The position numbers were made by a program, and so were the translations under genes. Positions 16,468-24,097 of a DNA stretch of 64,000 bases are shown one piece after another. Numbering within the stretch: the first letter of the stretch is position 1; every line of letters starts with the position of its first letter. The DNA lies in assembly GCF_029953635.1 (NCBI RefSeq), contig NZ_CP124543.1, positions 5,063,455-5,127,454 on the forward strand. The letters run 5' to 3'. A model generated the notes under the pieces. That model worked only from the letters and a program-made list of their open reading frames with translations. It searched no databases and was not told the DNA's origin. The DNA is from Halotia branconii CENA392 (lineage in GTDB: Bacteria; Cyanobacteriota; Cyanobacteriia; Cyanobacteriales; Nostocaceae).

Positions 16468-16535
16468 ATAGTAATCCGATTTGATTCCTAAATCACTTGT
16501 AGGTGTAGGGAACAGGGAACAGGGAACAGGCTATA
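16468..16535. repeat. Partial copy of a dispersed element with AGGGAAC heptamers
   Basis: Starts ATAGTAATCCGATTTGATT, as do the left ends of the elements at 32194-32323 and 55004-55111, and continues into three AGGGAAC heptamers. The right end is not recognisable. It lies directly upstream of the cobA/hemD start, so it could affect expression of that gene. Confidence 0.6.
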
Positions 16536-16571
16536 GAGAAGAAGAAATACAAGTGTTCCTAGTATTTCAGC

Positions 16572-17039
16572 TTAAGTTGACTTGGCGCTTATTTGATCTA
16601 ATAGTTGAGCAACTTTGTTTGCCCTTTCAGGTTGGCGTTGTTTTTGCAATAAATCTTTAGCTGTTTGCAGATTAGTTTTGGCTGCTGATTGCTGATTTTC
16701 CTGCATTAAAATATTCGCTAAACGCAAATATGCATCAGGATTTTTGGGACTGCGTCGAATCACTTCCTCAAATAATTCTTTGGCTTCTTTCACTTCACCT
16801 TTTTTGATTAAAACATCTCCTAGTAATAAGCGAACTACATCATTGGTGGAGTTAATAGAAATGACTTTACGAAAAGCTGCTTCTGCACCTTGAAAGTCTT
16901 GTTGCTGATAAAGATTAATTCCTTTTTGAAAAAAGTTGGAGGTGATTAAGGTTTTCCAGGCGAAATAACCAAGAAAGGCAATACTTACAATAACTGCAAA
17001 TATTGCCAGAATATCAATTACTTGCAAATTTTCTAACAT
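16572..17039 (-). CDS. Membrane-anchored TPR protein
   Basis: 155 aa with one N-terminal membrane helix (IDILAIFAVIVSIAFLGYFAW, in two parts) and then three tetratricopeptide repeats: FFQKGINLYQQQDFQGAEAAF, LLLGDVLIKKGEVKEAKELF and YLRLANILMQENQQSAAKTN. TPRs mediate protein contacts, so the likely role is a membrane scaffold; no specific partner is visible. The ATG at 17039 lies 4 bases after the stop of hpt and is preferred over one that would overlap that gene. The tight spacing means it is probably co-transcribed with hpt, though a functional link to tocopherol synthesis is unproven. Confidence 0.75.
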   Translation of the reverse strand: MLENLQVIDILAIFAVIVSIAFLGYFAWKTLITSNFFQKGINLYQQQDFQGAEAAFRKVISINSTNDVVRLLLGDVLIKKGEVKEAKELFEEVIRRSPKNPDAYLRLANILMQENQQSAAKTNLQTAKDLLQKQRQPERANKVAQLLDQISAKST

Positions 17040-17043
17040 TTTT

Positions 17044-17994
17044 TTAAGCCAACAAACAAGCAATAGGGAACATTAAATATTCTAGGAAAAAGAGTTTCCA
17101 AATAAATTGATAGAACTGGGCGATCGCACTTTTATCTTGTAAGTCTACAACTAAACTCCGCATCCACATCCAACACAGCACTATTAAATGAGTAATTACC
17201 AGAAATATTGAATTAACTGAGGCTAAACGAATAGCGCCAACCAAAATCATGCCTAGGTAGCAAACAGTTAGCACCCAAAGCGCCAGATTAAACACCGCTT
17301 GCGGGCCGAGTTGGATAGTGAAAGTAGTGATATTGTATAAGCGATCGCCTTCCATATCAGGGATATCTTTAAAGATAGCGATCGCAAAGGTAAACACCAA
17401 AACAAATACTGTTAAAACCCACACCACAGGCGGAATTGATGAGTTTTGTTGCAATACCCAATTAAAATGCAAAAATAAACCTAAATTGACAATTGTACCG
17501 CGCACCGAAAAAATACAAAGGGCTGCCCAAAACGGGAACTGCTTTAAGCGAATTGGCGGCAAAGAATAAGCCGTACCAATTGCCAAACTAATAGCCACCA
17601 TGCCGAATAAGAAAGGGCCTGTAAACCATGCTATAACTAAAGCCAAAAGCCCAGTCAAAATGACAATTAATTGTCCTTGCGTCCGAGAAAATTCTCCTGA
17701 TGCTAGAGGTAAATGAGGCTTATTAATCTTGTCAATATCAACATCTTCTAATTGATTTAAGCCCACAATATAAACATTACCGCACAGACAGGCAATCCAA
17801 GCGCCGAAAACCCTACTGAGGGGAATGCTAGAAAATCCTGCCGAAGAAACAGCAATAGCAATTAAATATAAACCCCAGACACTTAAAGTAGTGCCAATAA
17901 TCGTATGTGGGCGAGAGAACTTCCAGAAAGCGTATAACCAATTTGATGGTACAGGCTTGTGTGACAAAGGGCTATTTTGAGAACTCTGACTCAT
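17044..17994 (-). CDS. hpt: Homogentisate phytyltransferase (UbiA family)
   Basis: 316 aa with eight to nine membrane helices. It joins phytyl diphosphate to homogentisate, the committed step to tocopherol (vitamin E) in cyanobacteria. The first UbiA aspartate motif is NQLEDVDIDKINKP near residue 80 and the second is KDIPDMEGD near residue 210; FWKFSRPHTIIGT at the N-terminus and IRLKQFPFWAALCIFSVRG are typical of the phytyltransferase branch. Alternatives within UbiA (homogentisate geranylgeranyl- or solanesyltransferase) are less likely in a cyanobacterium. The TPR gene follows after 4 bases. Confidence 0.88.
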   Translation of the reverse strand: MSQSSQNSPLSHKPVPSNWLYAFWKFSRPHTIIGTTLSVWGLYLIAIAVSSAGFSSIPLSRVFGAWIACLCGNVYIVGLNQLEDVDIDKINKPHLPLASGEFSRTQGQLIVILTGLLALVIAWFTGPFLFGMVAISLAIGTAYSLPPIRLKQFPFWAALCIFSVRGTIVNLGLFLHFNWVLQQNSSIPPVVWVLTVFVLVFTFAIAIFKDIPDMEGDRLYNITTFTIQLGPQAVFNLALWVLTVCYLGMILVGAIRLASVNSIFLVITHLIVLCWMWMRSLVVDLQDKSAIAQFYQFIWKLFFLEYLMFPIACLLA

Positions 17995-18138
17995 GAGTAC
18001 TTAGATTCAGTATTCCGGCTTACTGTTAATCATTGTCACAGAATTTGGTCACTGACTGTATTTTCGCCATGTCCAAATTTCTTTGATACTCTTATAAAAT
18101 TAAAGATGTACTCATAACTGAGCAACGGGAAATCAATC

Positions 18139-18855
18139 ATGCTAAATTACAATCCATTGGCTTGTTTGCCGTCATCTGAGGAACTACCAGACTCTGACGA
18201 TACGCCAGTGGATAATGAATTACAAGATTTGATTCCCGGTTTACTCAAAGCGCTTTTGGCAATGGCTTGGCCAGAACGCATGGATTGGTTTTTTGGCGTA
18301 GATATGGGTATTTATTATGACCCAGATTTACCAGCGATAGTCCCAGATGGGTTTTTGAGTTTGGGCGTAGAGCGATTCTATGATGAAAACCTCCGTCCCA
18401 GTTATGTGCTTTGGGAAGAGAAGAAATTACCGATATTAGTGTTGGAGGTAGTGTCTCAGACATATCGCGGTGAATACTCAACCAAAAAAGCCGATTATGC
18501 AAGATTGGGAATTTTGTATTATGTAGTTTACAACCCATTTCGTCGCCGTAAGCCACGTTTAGAAGTTTATAAATTAGTTAATAATGTTTATGAATTACAT
18601 GATGGAAATCCTGTTTGGCTACCAGAGATTGGTTTAGGAATTGGCATCGAACGAGGAACTTATCTCGGCATACCACGAGAATGGATGTATTGGTATAACC
18701 AACAAGGACAACGGTTTTTAACACCAGAAGAAGATAAAAAACTTGCTCAACAACAAGCTCAGCAGTCAGAACAAAAAGCTCAGCAAGCACAGCAAGAAAT
18801 GCAATTATTACGAGAACGATTGCGATCGCTCGGCGTAGATCCTGATTTAATCTAA
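18139..18855 (+). CDS. Uma2 family (DUF820) restriction-endonuclease-like protein
   Basis: 238 aa. Features of the family are GIYYDPDLPAIVPDGFLSLG (the P-D strand), LPILVLEVVSQTYRGEYSTKK (the E-V-V-S nuclease core) and LGILYYVVYNP. The C-terminus is a Gln/Glu-rich coiled coil (AQQQAQQSEQKAQQAQQEM) followed by the RLRSLGVDPDLI tail, analogous to the copy at 3043-3753. The start is a clean ATG at 18139. The stop codon at 18853-18855 is immediately followed by the left end of the DUF559 cassette, so that element inserted, or ends, exactly at the gene boundary. Biochemical role in the cell is unknown for the family. Confidence 0.87.
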   Translation: MLNYNPLACLPSSEELPDSDDTPVDNELQDLIPGLLKALLAMAWPERMDWFFGVDMGIYYDPDLPAIVPDGFLSLGVERFYDENLRPSYVLWEEKKLPILVLEVVSQTYRGEYSTKKADYARLGILYYVVYNPFRRRKPRLEVYKLVNNVYELHDGNPVWLPEIGLGIGIERGTYLGIPREWMYWYNQQGQRFLTPEEDKKLAQQQAQQSEQKAQQAQQEMQLLRERLRSLGVDPDLI

Positions 18856-19688
18856 GAGGATGTTTGAAAAGTCCCTAATGATGTATCAAATAGTTTTAGA
18901 TCCCCCTAAATCCCCCTTAAAAAGGGGGACTTTTAGGAATTTTCCGCTTAAAAGGGGGTTTAGGAGGGATTAAACCCTGTATCTGCTCACACACACTATC
19001 AAATTGATTTAAAACTTGACTATTTGTAAACCTAATAATCTTTAAACCATAGCCTTCTAGAATACGTGTTCTCTCTATGTCATAATCTTGACCTTCATCT
19101 GTAAAATGGCTATCCCCATCAATTTCAATAACTACTTGTAAAGTAGGACAGTAGAAATCAACTATAAAATGATTAATTGGTCTTTGTCTTAAAACCCGAA
19201 ATTGAAAATCACTCAGATATTCACACCACAGCTTTTTTTCTGCTGGGGTCATATTTTTGCGAAGTTCTTTTGCTCTTTCTACAAGCTTTGGATTGTAAGG
19301 TAAATGGAAATTGCTACTGTTGAGGTTATTCATCATAGTTTTTAGCGTTTATCCTTTTACACTCCTTGAAAATATGGGAAAAAGTTCTTAAAGTCCCCCT
19401 TTTTAAGCTACGGCGTACACACATCTTTGTGCTATGTGCAAAATGTGGTTGATCCCCCTAAATCCCCCTTAAGAAGGGGGACTTTAATTCTAATTCCCCC
19501 TTTTTTAAGGGGGGCTAGGGGGGATCAAAACGATACGGAATAAGGTTATCAGACTAGTGTGTACACCGTAGCCTTTTTTAAGGGGAGCCACTGCGTTGCG
19601 GGGGTTCCCCCCGTTGTAGCAAGTGGCATGGATTTAGGGGGATCTATAAGTGCCTAAAATTACAGCCGACCACTTTTAAAACATCCTC
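18856..19688. mobile_element. Candidate DUF559-carrying cassette with 17-bp inverted ends
   Basis: Left end GAGGATGTTTGAAAAGT (18856-18872), right end ACTTTTAAAACATCCTC (19672-19688): inverted repeats with one mismatch. Both ends then lead inward to TAGATCCCCCTAAATCC. The 833 bp contain one DUF559 gene plus further CCCCCTTAAAAAGGGGG-type palindromes at about 18902-18930, 19392-19410, 19452-19526 and a nested one at 19578-19625 (GCCACTGCGTTGCGGGGG...). No flanking target duplication was recognised. Confidence 0.55.
18917..19336 (-). CDS. DUF559 domain endonuclease-like protein, copy 2
   Basis: 139 aa, a close paralogue of the protein at 8848-9231, with the same NPKLVERAKELRKNMTPAEK start region, FQFRVLRQRPIN, and FIVDFYCPTLQVVIEIDGDSHF nuclease core. 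It is about 15 residues longer because the reading frame runs on into the flanking palindromic repeat: the tail PPKPPFKRKIPKSPPF is encoded by CCCCTTAAAAAGGGG-type sequence. That tail is unlikely to be functional. The gene sits centrally in the 18856-19688 cassette. The Vsr-like fold implies DNA nicking or cleavage; target and role are unknown. Confidence 0.8.
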   Translation of the reverse strand: MMNNLNSSNFHLPYNPKLVERAKELRKNMTPAEKKLWCEYLSDFQFRVLRQRPINHFIVDFYCPTLQVVIEIDGDSHFTDEGQDYDIERTRILEGYGLKIIRFTNSQVLNQFDSVCEQIQGLIPPKPPFKRKIPKSPPF

Positions 19689-19703
19689 TAAAAACATTCT
19701 GCT

Positions 19704-19953
19704 ACATTAACAAAGTTCACAACGAAGCTCAAAGGTTCATTAAAGAAGCTCTGAGGTTCATTAATGGAGTTCAAAGACTCATTCACGAAGCTCAAAGGTT
19801 CATTAATGGAGTTCAAAGCCTCATTAATGGAGTTTAAAGACTCATTAATGAAGTTTAAAGCCTCATTAACAAAGCTCCGAGGTTCATTAATGGAGTTCAA
19901 AGCCTCATTAATGGAGTTTAAAGACTCATTAATGAAGTTCAAAGCCTCATTAC
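19704..19953. repeat. About twelve 21-bp tandem repeats (CATTAATGGAGTTCAAAGCCT type)
   Basis: The unit CATTAATGRAGTTYAAAGMCT repeats with exact 21-bp spacing, diverging at both edges. Because 21 is divisible by three, both strands are open: minus-strand reading gives INEALNS heptads and plus-strand reading MEFKASL heptads. No start with a ribosome site or non-repeat domain was found, so I annotate it as a repeat, not a gene. It begins 15 bases beyond the right end of the DUF559 cassette. Confidence 0.85.
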
Positions 19954-19983
19954 AGCAATTTTCATTTATTTAAAAAACACTCT

Positions 19984-20022
19984 CGCGTTTTTCTCTGCGC
20001 CTCTGCGCCTCTGCGTGAGACA
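19984..20022. repeat. GCGCCTCTGC short tandem repeat
   Basis: CTCTGCGCCTCTGCGCCTCTGCGTG-like tract (three units of about 9 bp) just downstream of the CHAT-NTPase-TPR gene; the complement occurs at 23482-23516 upstream of its operon partner and at 11821-11893. Confidence 0.65.
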
Positions 20023-20029
20023 AAAATCT

Positions 20030-23000
20030 TCAAGAATTACCCCTCACCCTTTCAAGACTCGCCCTCACACTTTCAGCATCCGGTGACTTCAATCGCTGCA
20101 AAATCTCTAAAGCTGGTTGCAAATAGGATATCGCTTTAGTGTATTCACCCTGATGTTCTGCCAAACCTCCTAAGCACCACAGAGTCATTGCTTTGCCTTG
20201 GACATTACCAATGCGTTGAGTGATATCCAAAGACTGATTAAAAAGTGCGATCGCTTGTTCTACATCTCCTTGCTGGGCGTAGATTCCTGCTAATTGGTGC
20301 AACGTCGCGGCTTCAGTTTGGACATCGCCAATGCGTTTAGTGATATCCAAAGACTGATTGTAAAGTGCGATCGCTTGTTCTACTTCTCCTTGCTGGGCGT
20401 AGATGACGGCTAAACCGTGCAACGTCGTGGCTTCACCTTGGATATTACCAATGCGTTTAGTGATATCCAAAGACTGATTGTAAAATGCGATCGCTTGTTC
20501 TACTTCTCCTTGCTGGGCGTAGATGACGGCTAAACCGTGCAACGTCGTGGCTTCACCTTGGATATTACCAATGCGTTTTTCGATATCCAAAGACTGATTG
20601 TAAAGTGCGATCGCTTGTTCTACTCTTCCCTGTTTCGCATGAACAATTGCCAAGTTGTGAATAATCGAAGCTTTTTCATTTTCCTCCTCTGAAGGACATA
20701 AATCTAAAGCCTTTTGATAATGCTGAAGACAGTCTTCAATATCGCCAAGTTCATCTTCAGCACTAGCAAGATTGTGAAAGATATGATAATCCTCAACAAT
20801 ATCTAAAGTAGAACGACAAATATTAACAACTTCTCGATATCTGTTTTTTTTATTCCAAGCAGGTGCTAATGCTTGATTAATTTCCCCCGCAATTCTTTCA
20901 TCCTTCCCCAACAAAGCCAAGCGATGAATTTCTAACCTTTGCCCTTCCGTCGAAGTTTCCGCCTCCTCACACCACAGACGATGTAAAATTTGTGCCGCTT
21001 GCGGATACAATTGCTCACCTACAAACTCTAATAACGGTGCTAAAATCTGGGGAACACGATACAGCATCTCTGCCCCATTCACCGTCACTTCCTCTAATAA
21101 ACCCAAACTCGCCGCCCGTTGTAGATAACCTTCCCAACCAGAAATATCACCACAAATCGGAGAAATTGCCCCTTGGGGAATTGGTAACTCATACACCAAT
21201 AACTTACCCAACATTTTCCGCAAACCGGGACTTTGCAACTCCAGCAATTCTTTGGCCAAGATATTTTCTCGAAATCTTTCTTCTTCCGTCTGCATCTTTT
21301 GCAAAATCGCTTCTACTCCTTGAACTTGCAGAGTAGTGTCTTGCAAAATTAGATCTAACCATTCCAACAATCGGGGATTTCCATCTGCTGCTTTCTTGGC
21401 GCGTTCTTGTAACTGGGCATCAATTGTCAACACACCATTAAAAGCATTCAACCTGCGATATTTTTTGGTTAAATCTGCCTTTTTTAACGCTGCCAAATTT
21501 TCTCGATGCAAGCGATGATTTAGTTCTGGTAGTGAAAAATCATAGCGACAGGTAATAATCATCTTGTGGGGAAGTCGGGAATTTTGAATAGCCTTCAACA
21601 AAGCCAGCAGCACATCTACAACTTGCGGCTTTAAAACCCAAACCCCATCATTCCGTAATTCTAAGTTCGCTTCAAAGTCATCCAAAACTAAGATAAAACG
21701 CTGTTCTTTGCTATTTAAACCTGACTGGAAAAACTTAGTAAGTTGCTGCATCAGGGATAAATTCCCATTGAGAATTTCTTGCCCCTGTTCTGATGTACAT
21801 TGTTCAGCTAGCAGTTTTCGCAGTTTATCTTGATCTAATTCTTGATAAATCACCAACCTGTCATAGCCAGCCATCCTTTCTAATAGCCGCGCTGTGAGGG
21901 TACTTTTACCCACGCCCCCCAAGCCATGAATTAGCAAACCTAAATGATTACGAATAAATTTTAGACAACGCTGCAAATACCGCCGTCTCCCTACAAACTC
22001 GGCTGCTGTCGCTACCCTCACTTGTTGCGTCTGGGGATCTAAAAACTGTTCATAGGCCGTTTCTACTAGTGGCGGTGGCACATCTCCCAGAGGTTCTACA
22101 AATGCACCAGGATATTCACCTTGCACATACAACCGCAACAAGTGCCAATCTCTAACTTGAAGTTGAGATAAATACTGATAGGTGCTAGCCAATGCTTCGG
22201 CTAATTGATATCCCCCCGCCAACTTACCATAGAGATGTGCGGCGGCTACTGTAGCTATTCCATCTTCCACAGAGCGACCCCAGCCTAACACAGCCCTAGC
22301 CCCCTGAGCAATCAACGCCTCAGCCATTGAAGGGACTGCACCGTTATCAGCGGCTTCCCCGGTACGACAACCAGACAAAAATACCAACTTGGGAAAGCGA
22401 AATTGCAAGACTTCCGCCAACTCTGCGGCGGTAGTTTCCTGACGTTCCCCCGTTTCCGTCTCGGTAATAAAATAAGGCGTGTAAGGGGGTTCACGGGTAA
22501 TTGAAGCGTGTCCCGTCAAGTGGAACACATCAAAACTATCAATATAGCGACTCCACACTTTCCCCAATTCAGTCACACAGCCGCTTTCTTCTACTCGCAA
22601 ATTTAAACCCAAATCTCGCGTATCTGCCAGAATTTGCGCCTCTTCTTGTTCAAAGTCTAATTTGGGTTCTACATCTTCAGGATCTGTTGCCATAAACAAT
22701 ACCCGCAACTGTCGCGGTTCTACGGTGAAAGATTCGGTGTCTCTCTCCACCCACCGCACAGGCAAAACTACCGGATTCACGCGATTTACTAAAAAATTAT
22801 CACCATCATGCAGCACTTCCCAAGGTAAATGAGCTAATTCTGTAGTATCAATGGCAACTACCAGCCCAGCACCGCGACAATTATTCATAGCGCGACTTAG
22901 CCATCTACCATCGCCATCTAACCAAAAAAATAATTGCTGCCCTATTCCTGATAAATTAGGCAGCAGATTATAGTACTCCCGCTTGCTTCGTTTCAATAAA

Positions 23001-23119
23001 TCAGCAATGTCTGCCAATTGCAGAGAACGGGATTCATAGTGTTTTTGCTGTGGTAGCCAGTAACGTAAATCGACTGTTTTTTGTCTAAATTCTCGAAGTT
23101 GGATGCGGATAGTTTGCAC
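20030..23119 (-). CDS. CHAT protease - STAND-type NTPase - TPR protein
   Basis: 1029 aa, three parts. Residues about 60-330 are a CHAT (caspase-like) protease with the catalytic His in HLTGHAS (near 201) and Cys in LSGCRTG (near 250). Residues about 375-640 form a P-loop NTPase: GRRRYLQRCL lead-in, Walker A GLGGVGKST near 403, Walker B FILVLDDF near 476, with a following helical region of STAND proteins. The C-terminus has at least six TPRs; four of them are nearly identical (AIALYNQSLDITKRIGN, HGLAVIYAQQGEVEQ), so the DNA repeats in 120-bp units at about 20221-20610. The architecture is that of NTP-dependent conflict proteins in which TPRs sense and CHAT acts. The EACC1-like gene lies 5 bases upstream. 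Confidence 0.88.
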   Translation of the reverse strand: MQTIRIQLREFRQKTVDLRYWLPQQKHYESRSLQLADIADLLKRSKREYYNLLPNLSGIGQQLFFWLDGDGRWLSRAMNNCRGAGLVVAIDTTELAHLPWEVLHDGDNFLVNRVNPVVLPVRWVERDTESFTVEPRQLRVLFMATDPEDVEPKLDFEQEEAQILADTRDLGLNLRVEESGCVTELGKVWSRYIDSFDVFHLTGHASITREPPYTPYFITETETGERQETTAAELAEVLQFRFPKLVFLSGCRTGEAADNGAVPSMAEALIAQGARAVLGWGRSVEDGIATVAAAHLYGKLAGGYQLAEALASTYQYLSQLQVRDWHLLRLYVQGEYPGAFVEPLGDVPPPLVETAYEQFLDPQTQQVRVATAAEFVGRRRYLQRCLKFIRNHLGLLIHGLGGVGKSTLTARLLERMAGYDRLVIYQELDQDKLRKLLAEQCTSEQGQEILNGNLSLMQQLTKFFQSGLNSKEQRFILVLDDFEANLELRNDGVWVLKPQVVDVLLALLKAIQNSRLPHKMIITCRYDFSLPELNHRLHRENLAALKKADLTKKYRRLNAFNGVLTIDAQLQERAKKAADGNPRLLEWLDLILQDTTLQVQGVEAILQKMQTEEERFRENILAKELLELQSPGLRKMLGKLLVYELPIPQGAISPICGDISGWEGYLQRAASLGLLEEVTVNGAEMLYRVPQILAPLLEFVGEQLYPQAAQILHRLWCEEAETSTEGQRLEIHRLALLGKDERIAGEINQALAPAWNKKNRYREVVNICRSTLDIVEDYHIFHNLASAEDELGDIEDCLQHYQKALDLCPSEEENEKASIIHNLAIVHAKQGRVEQAIALYNQSLDIEKRIGNIQGEATTLHGLAVIYAQQGEVEQAIAFYNQSLDITKRIGNIQGEATTLHGLAVIYAQQGEVEQAIALYNQSLDITKRIGDVQTEAATLHQLAGIYAQQGDVEQAIALFNQSLDITQRIGNVQGKAMTLWCLGGLAEHQGEYTKAISYLQPALEILQRLKSPDAESVRASLERVRGNS

Positions 23120-23124
23120 AGTTA

Positions 23125-23448
23125 TTAACCGAGAGATTTGAGGATTTCGGTAATTTCCTCTATGGTAGCTTCTTCCATAAAAATCCGGCTGTGAGTCTGA
23201 GGATTGACGATAATCACGTCAAATACTTTATGAGGATGGGCTTGCTTTGCTTCTTGATACCATTTGCGGATTTGCTCTGCTAAGGCCGCAGTACCGCCGA
23301 CAATTCCTACAATAGTTGCTATGGCTGCGAGTGTTCCCTCTCGCTGTGTCGGGACTTCGTAACTCCCAGATATCCCTTCAATTTCTAGTAAAGCTGCGGC
23401 GGCTTTTGGTGCATCTTCGCTTTCTATAGCAATTTGAATTTCTGACAT
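23125..23448 (-). CDS. EACC1-like small protein preceding the CHAT-NTPase gene
   Basis: 107 aa. A polar N-terminal strand-helix part (EIQIAIESEDAPKAAAALLE), a small Gly/Ala hydrophobic segment (LAAIATIVGIVGGTAALAEQI, about residues 47-67), an amphipathic helix (RKWYQEAKQAH), and a two-strand end (VFDVIIVNPQTHSRIFMEEA, then EITEILKSL). This order matches effector-associated constant component 1 (EACC1), a small protein described by Aravind and colleagues next to effectors of NTP-dependent conflict systems. Its stop codon is 5 bases before the CHAT-NTPase start, so they form an operon. ATG at 23448 is preferred; a longer frame would start inside a CGCAAAGGC repeat. The EACC1 match is from memory of the family, not a search. 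Confidence 0.65.
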   Translation of the reverse strand: MSEIQIAIESEDAPKAAAALLEIEGISGSYEVPTQREGTLAAIATIVGIVGGTAALAEQIRKWYQEAKQAHPHKVFDVIIVNPQTHSRIFMEEATIEEITEILKSLG

Positions 23449-23481
23449 TGTTACTCGAATATTGGATGATTGAAGATATGA

Positions 23482-23516
23482 AGCCTCACGCAAAGGCGCA
23501 AAGGCGCAAAGGTACA
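23482..23516. repeat. CGCAAAGGC short tandem repeat
   Basis: GCCTCACGCAAAGGCGCAAAGGCGCAAAGG-like tract (three 9-bp units) between purE and the EACC1-like gene; complement of the tract at 19984-20022. Confidence 0.65.
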
Positions 23517-23528
23517 AAGAATAAGTGT

Positions 23529-24041
23529 TCAAGTTTGTAAATATTGCTGGTAGCCTAGTTGTTCTAATTTTGCTTGTTTGGCGATGACTGATTCAGATAA
23601 GGTTTGGCGATATTGTTGCACTTTTTTGAGTAGTTCTGGTTGGTGAGTGGCGAGAATTTGCACTGCTAAAAGTCCGGCGTTTTTGGCATTACCGATGGCT
23701 ACTGTTGCCACTGGGATACCTGCTGGCATTTGGACAATTGAGTATAAAGAATCAATCCCTTGCAAGTTACGAGTGGCTATAGGTACACCAATGACAGGCA
23801 ATGGGGTTAAAGATGCTACCATTCCGGGAAGATGAGCCGCACCACCTGCACCAGCGATAATTACCTTAAGACCGCGTTGGTGGGCTTGTTGGGCGTATTG
23901 CACCATCCGTTCTGGTGTACGATGGGCTGAAACGATCGCCACTTCGTTGTTTATCCCAAACTCTTCACAAACTGCGATCGCATCTTTCATGGTAGGCAAA
24001 TCGGAATCGCTGCCCATAATAATACCGATAAGAGGAGTCAT
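23529..24041 (-). CDS. purE: N5-carboxyaminoimidazole ribonucleotide mutase
   Basis: 170 aa, standard PurE length. It converts N5-CAIR to 4-carboxyaminoimidazole ribonucleotide in purine synthesis. The active-site blocks are visible: GSDSDLPTMKDA at the start, VSAHRTPERM with the conserved histidine near residue 41, and AGAGGAAHLPGM. The region VPIATRNLQGIDSLYSIVQMPAG is equally conserved. The gene is divergent from nagA with 56 bases between starts, so the two promoters must overlap. The EACC1/CHAT pair lies downstream on the same strand but is separated by a tandem repeat and probably has its own promoter. Confidence 0.95.
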   Translation of the reverse strand: MTPLIGIIMGSDSDLPTMKDAIAVCEEFGINNEVAIVSAHRTPERMVQYAQQAHQRGLKVIIAGAGGAAHLPGMVASLTPLPVIGVPIATRNLQGIDSLYSIVQMPAGIPVATVAIGNAKNAGLLAVQILATHQPELLKKVQQYRQTLSESVIAKQAKLEQLGYQQYLQT

Positions 24042-24097
24042 AGAATTTTGGATTAATCTAAAATCGGGTGATACTGATTTATCTTCTCGCTAATGTG

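Noticed and set aside
19578..19600. GCCACTG word as a cobalamin riboswitch box
   Set aside because: It is part of a dispersed palindromic repeat (GCCACTGCGTTGCGGGG) and lacks the surrounding riboswitch folds; it is also not upstream of a B12 gene.
19688..19973. Two opposite-strand frames over the 21-bp array (84 and 69 codons)
   Set aside because: Both are a by-product of a repeat unit divisible by three; no ribosome site or non-repeat domain.
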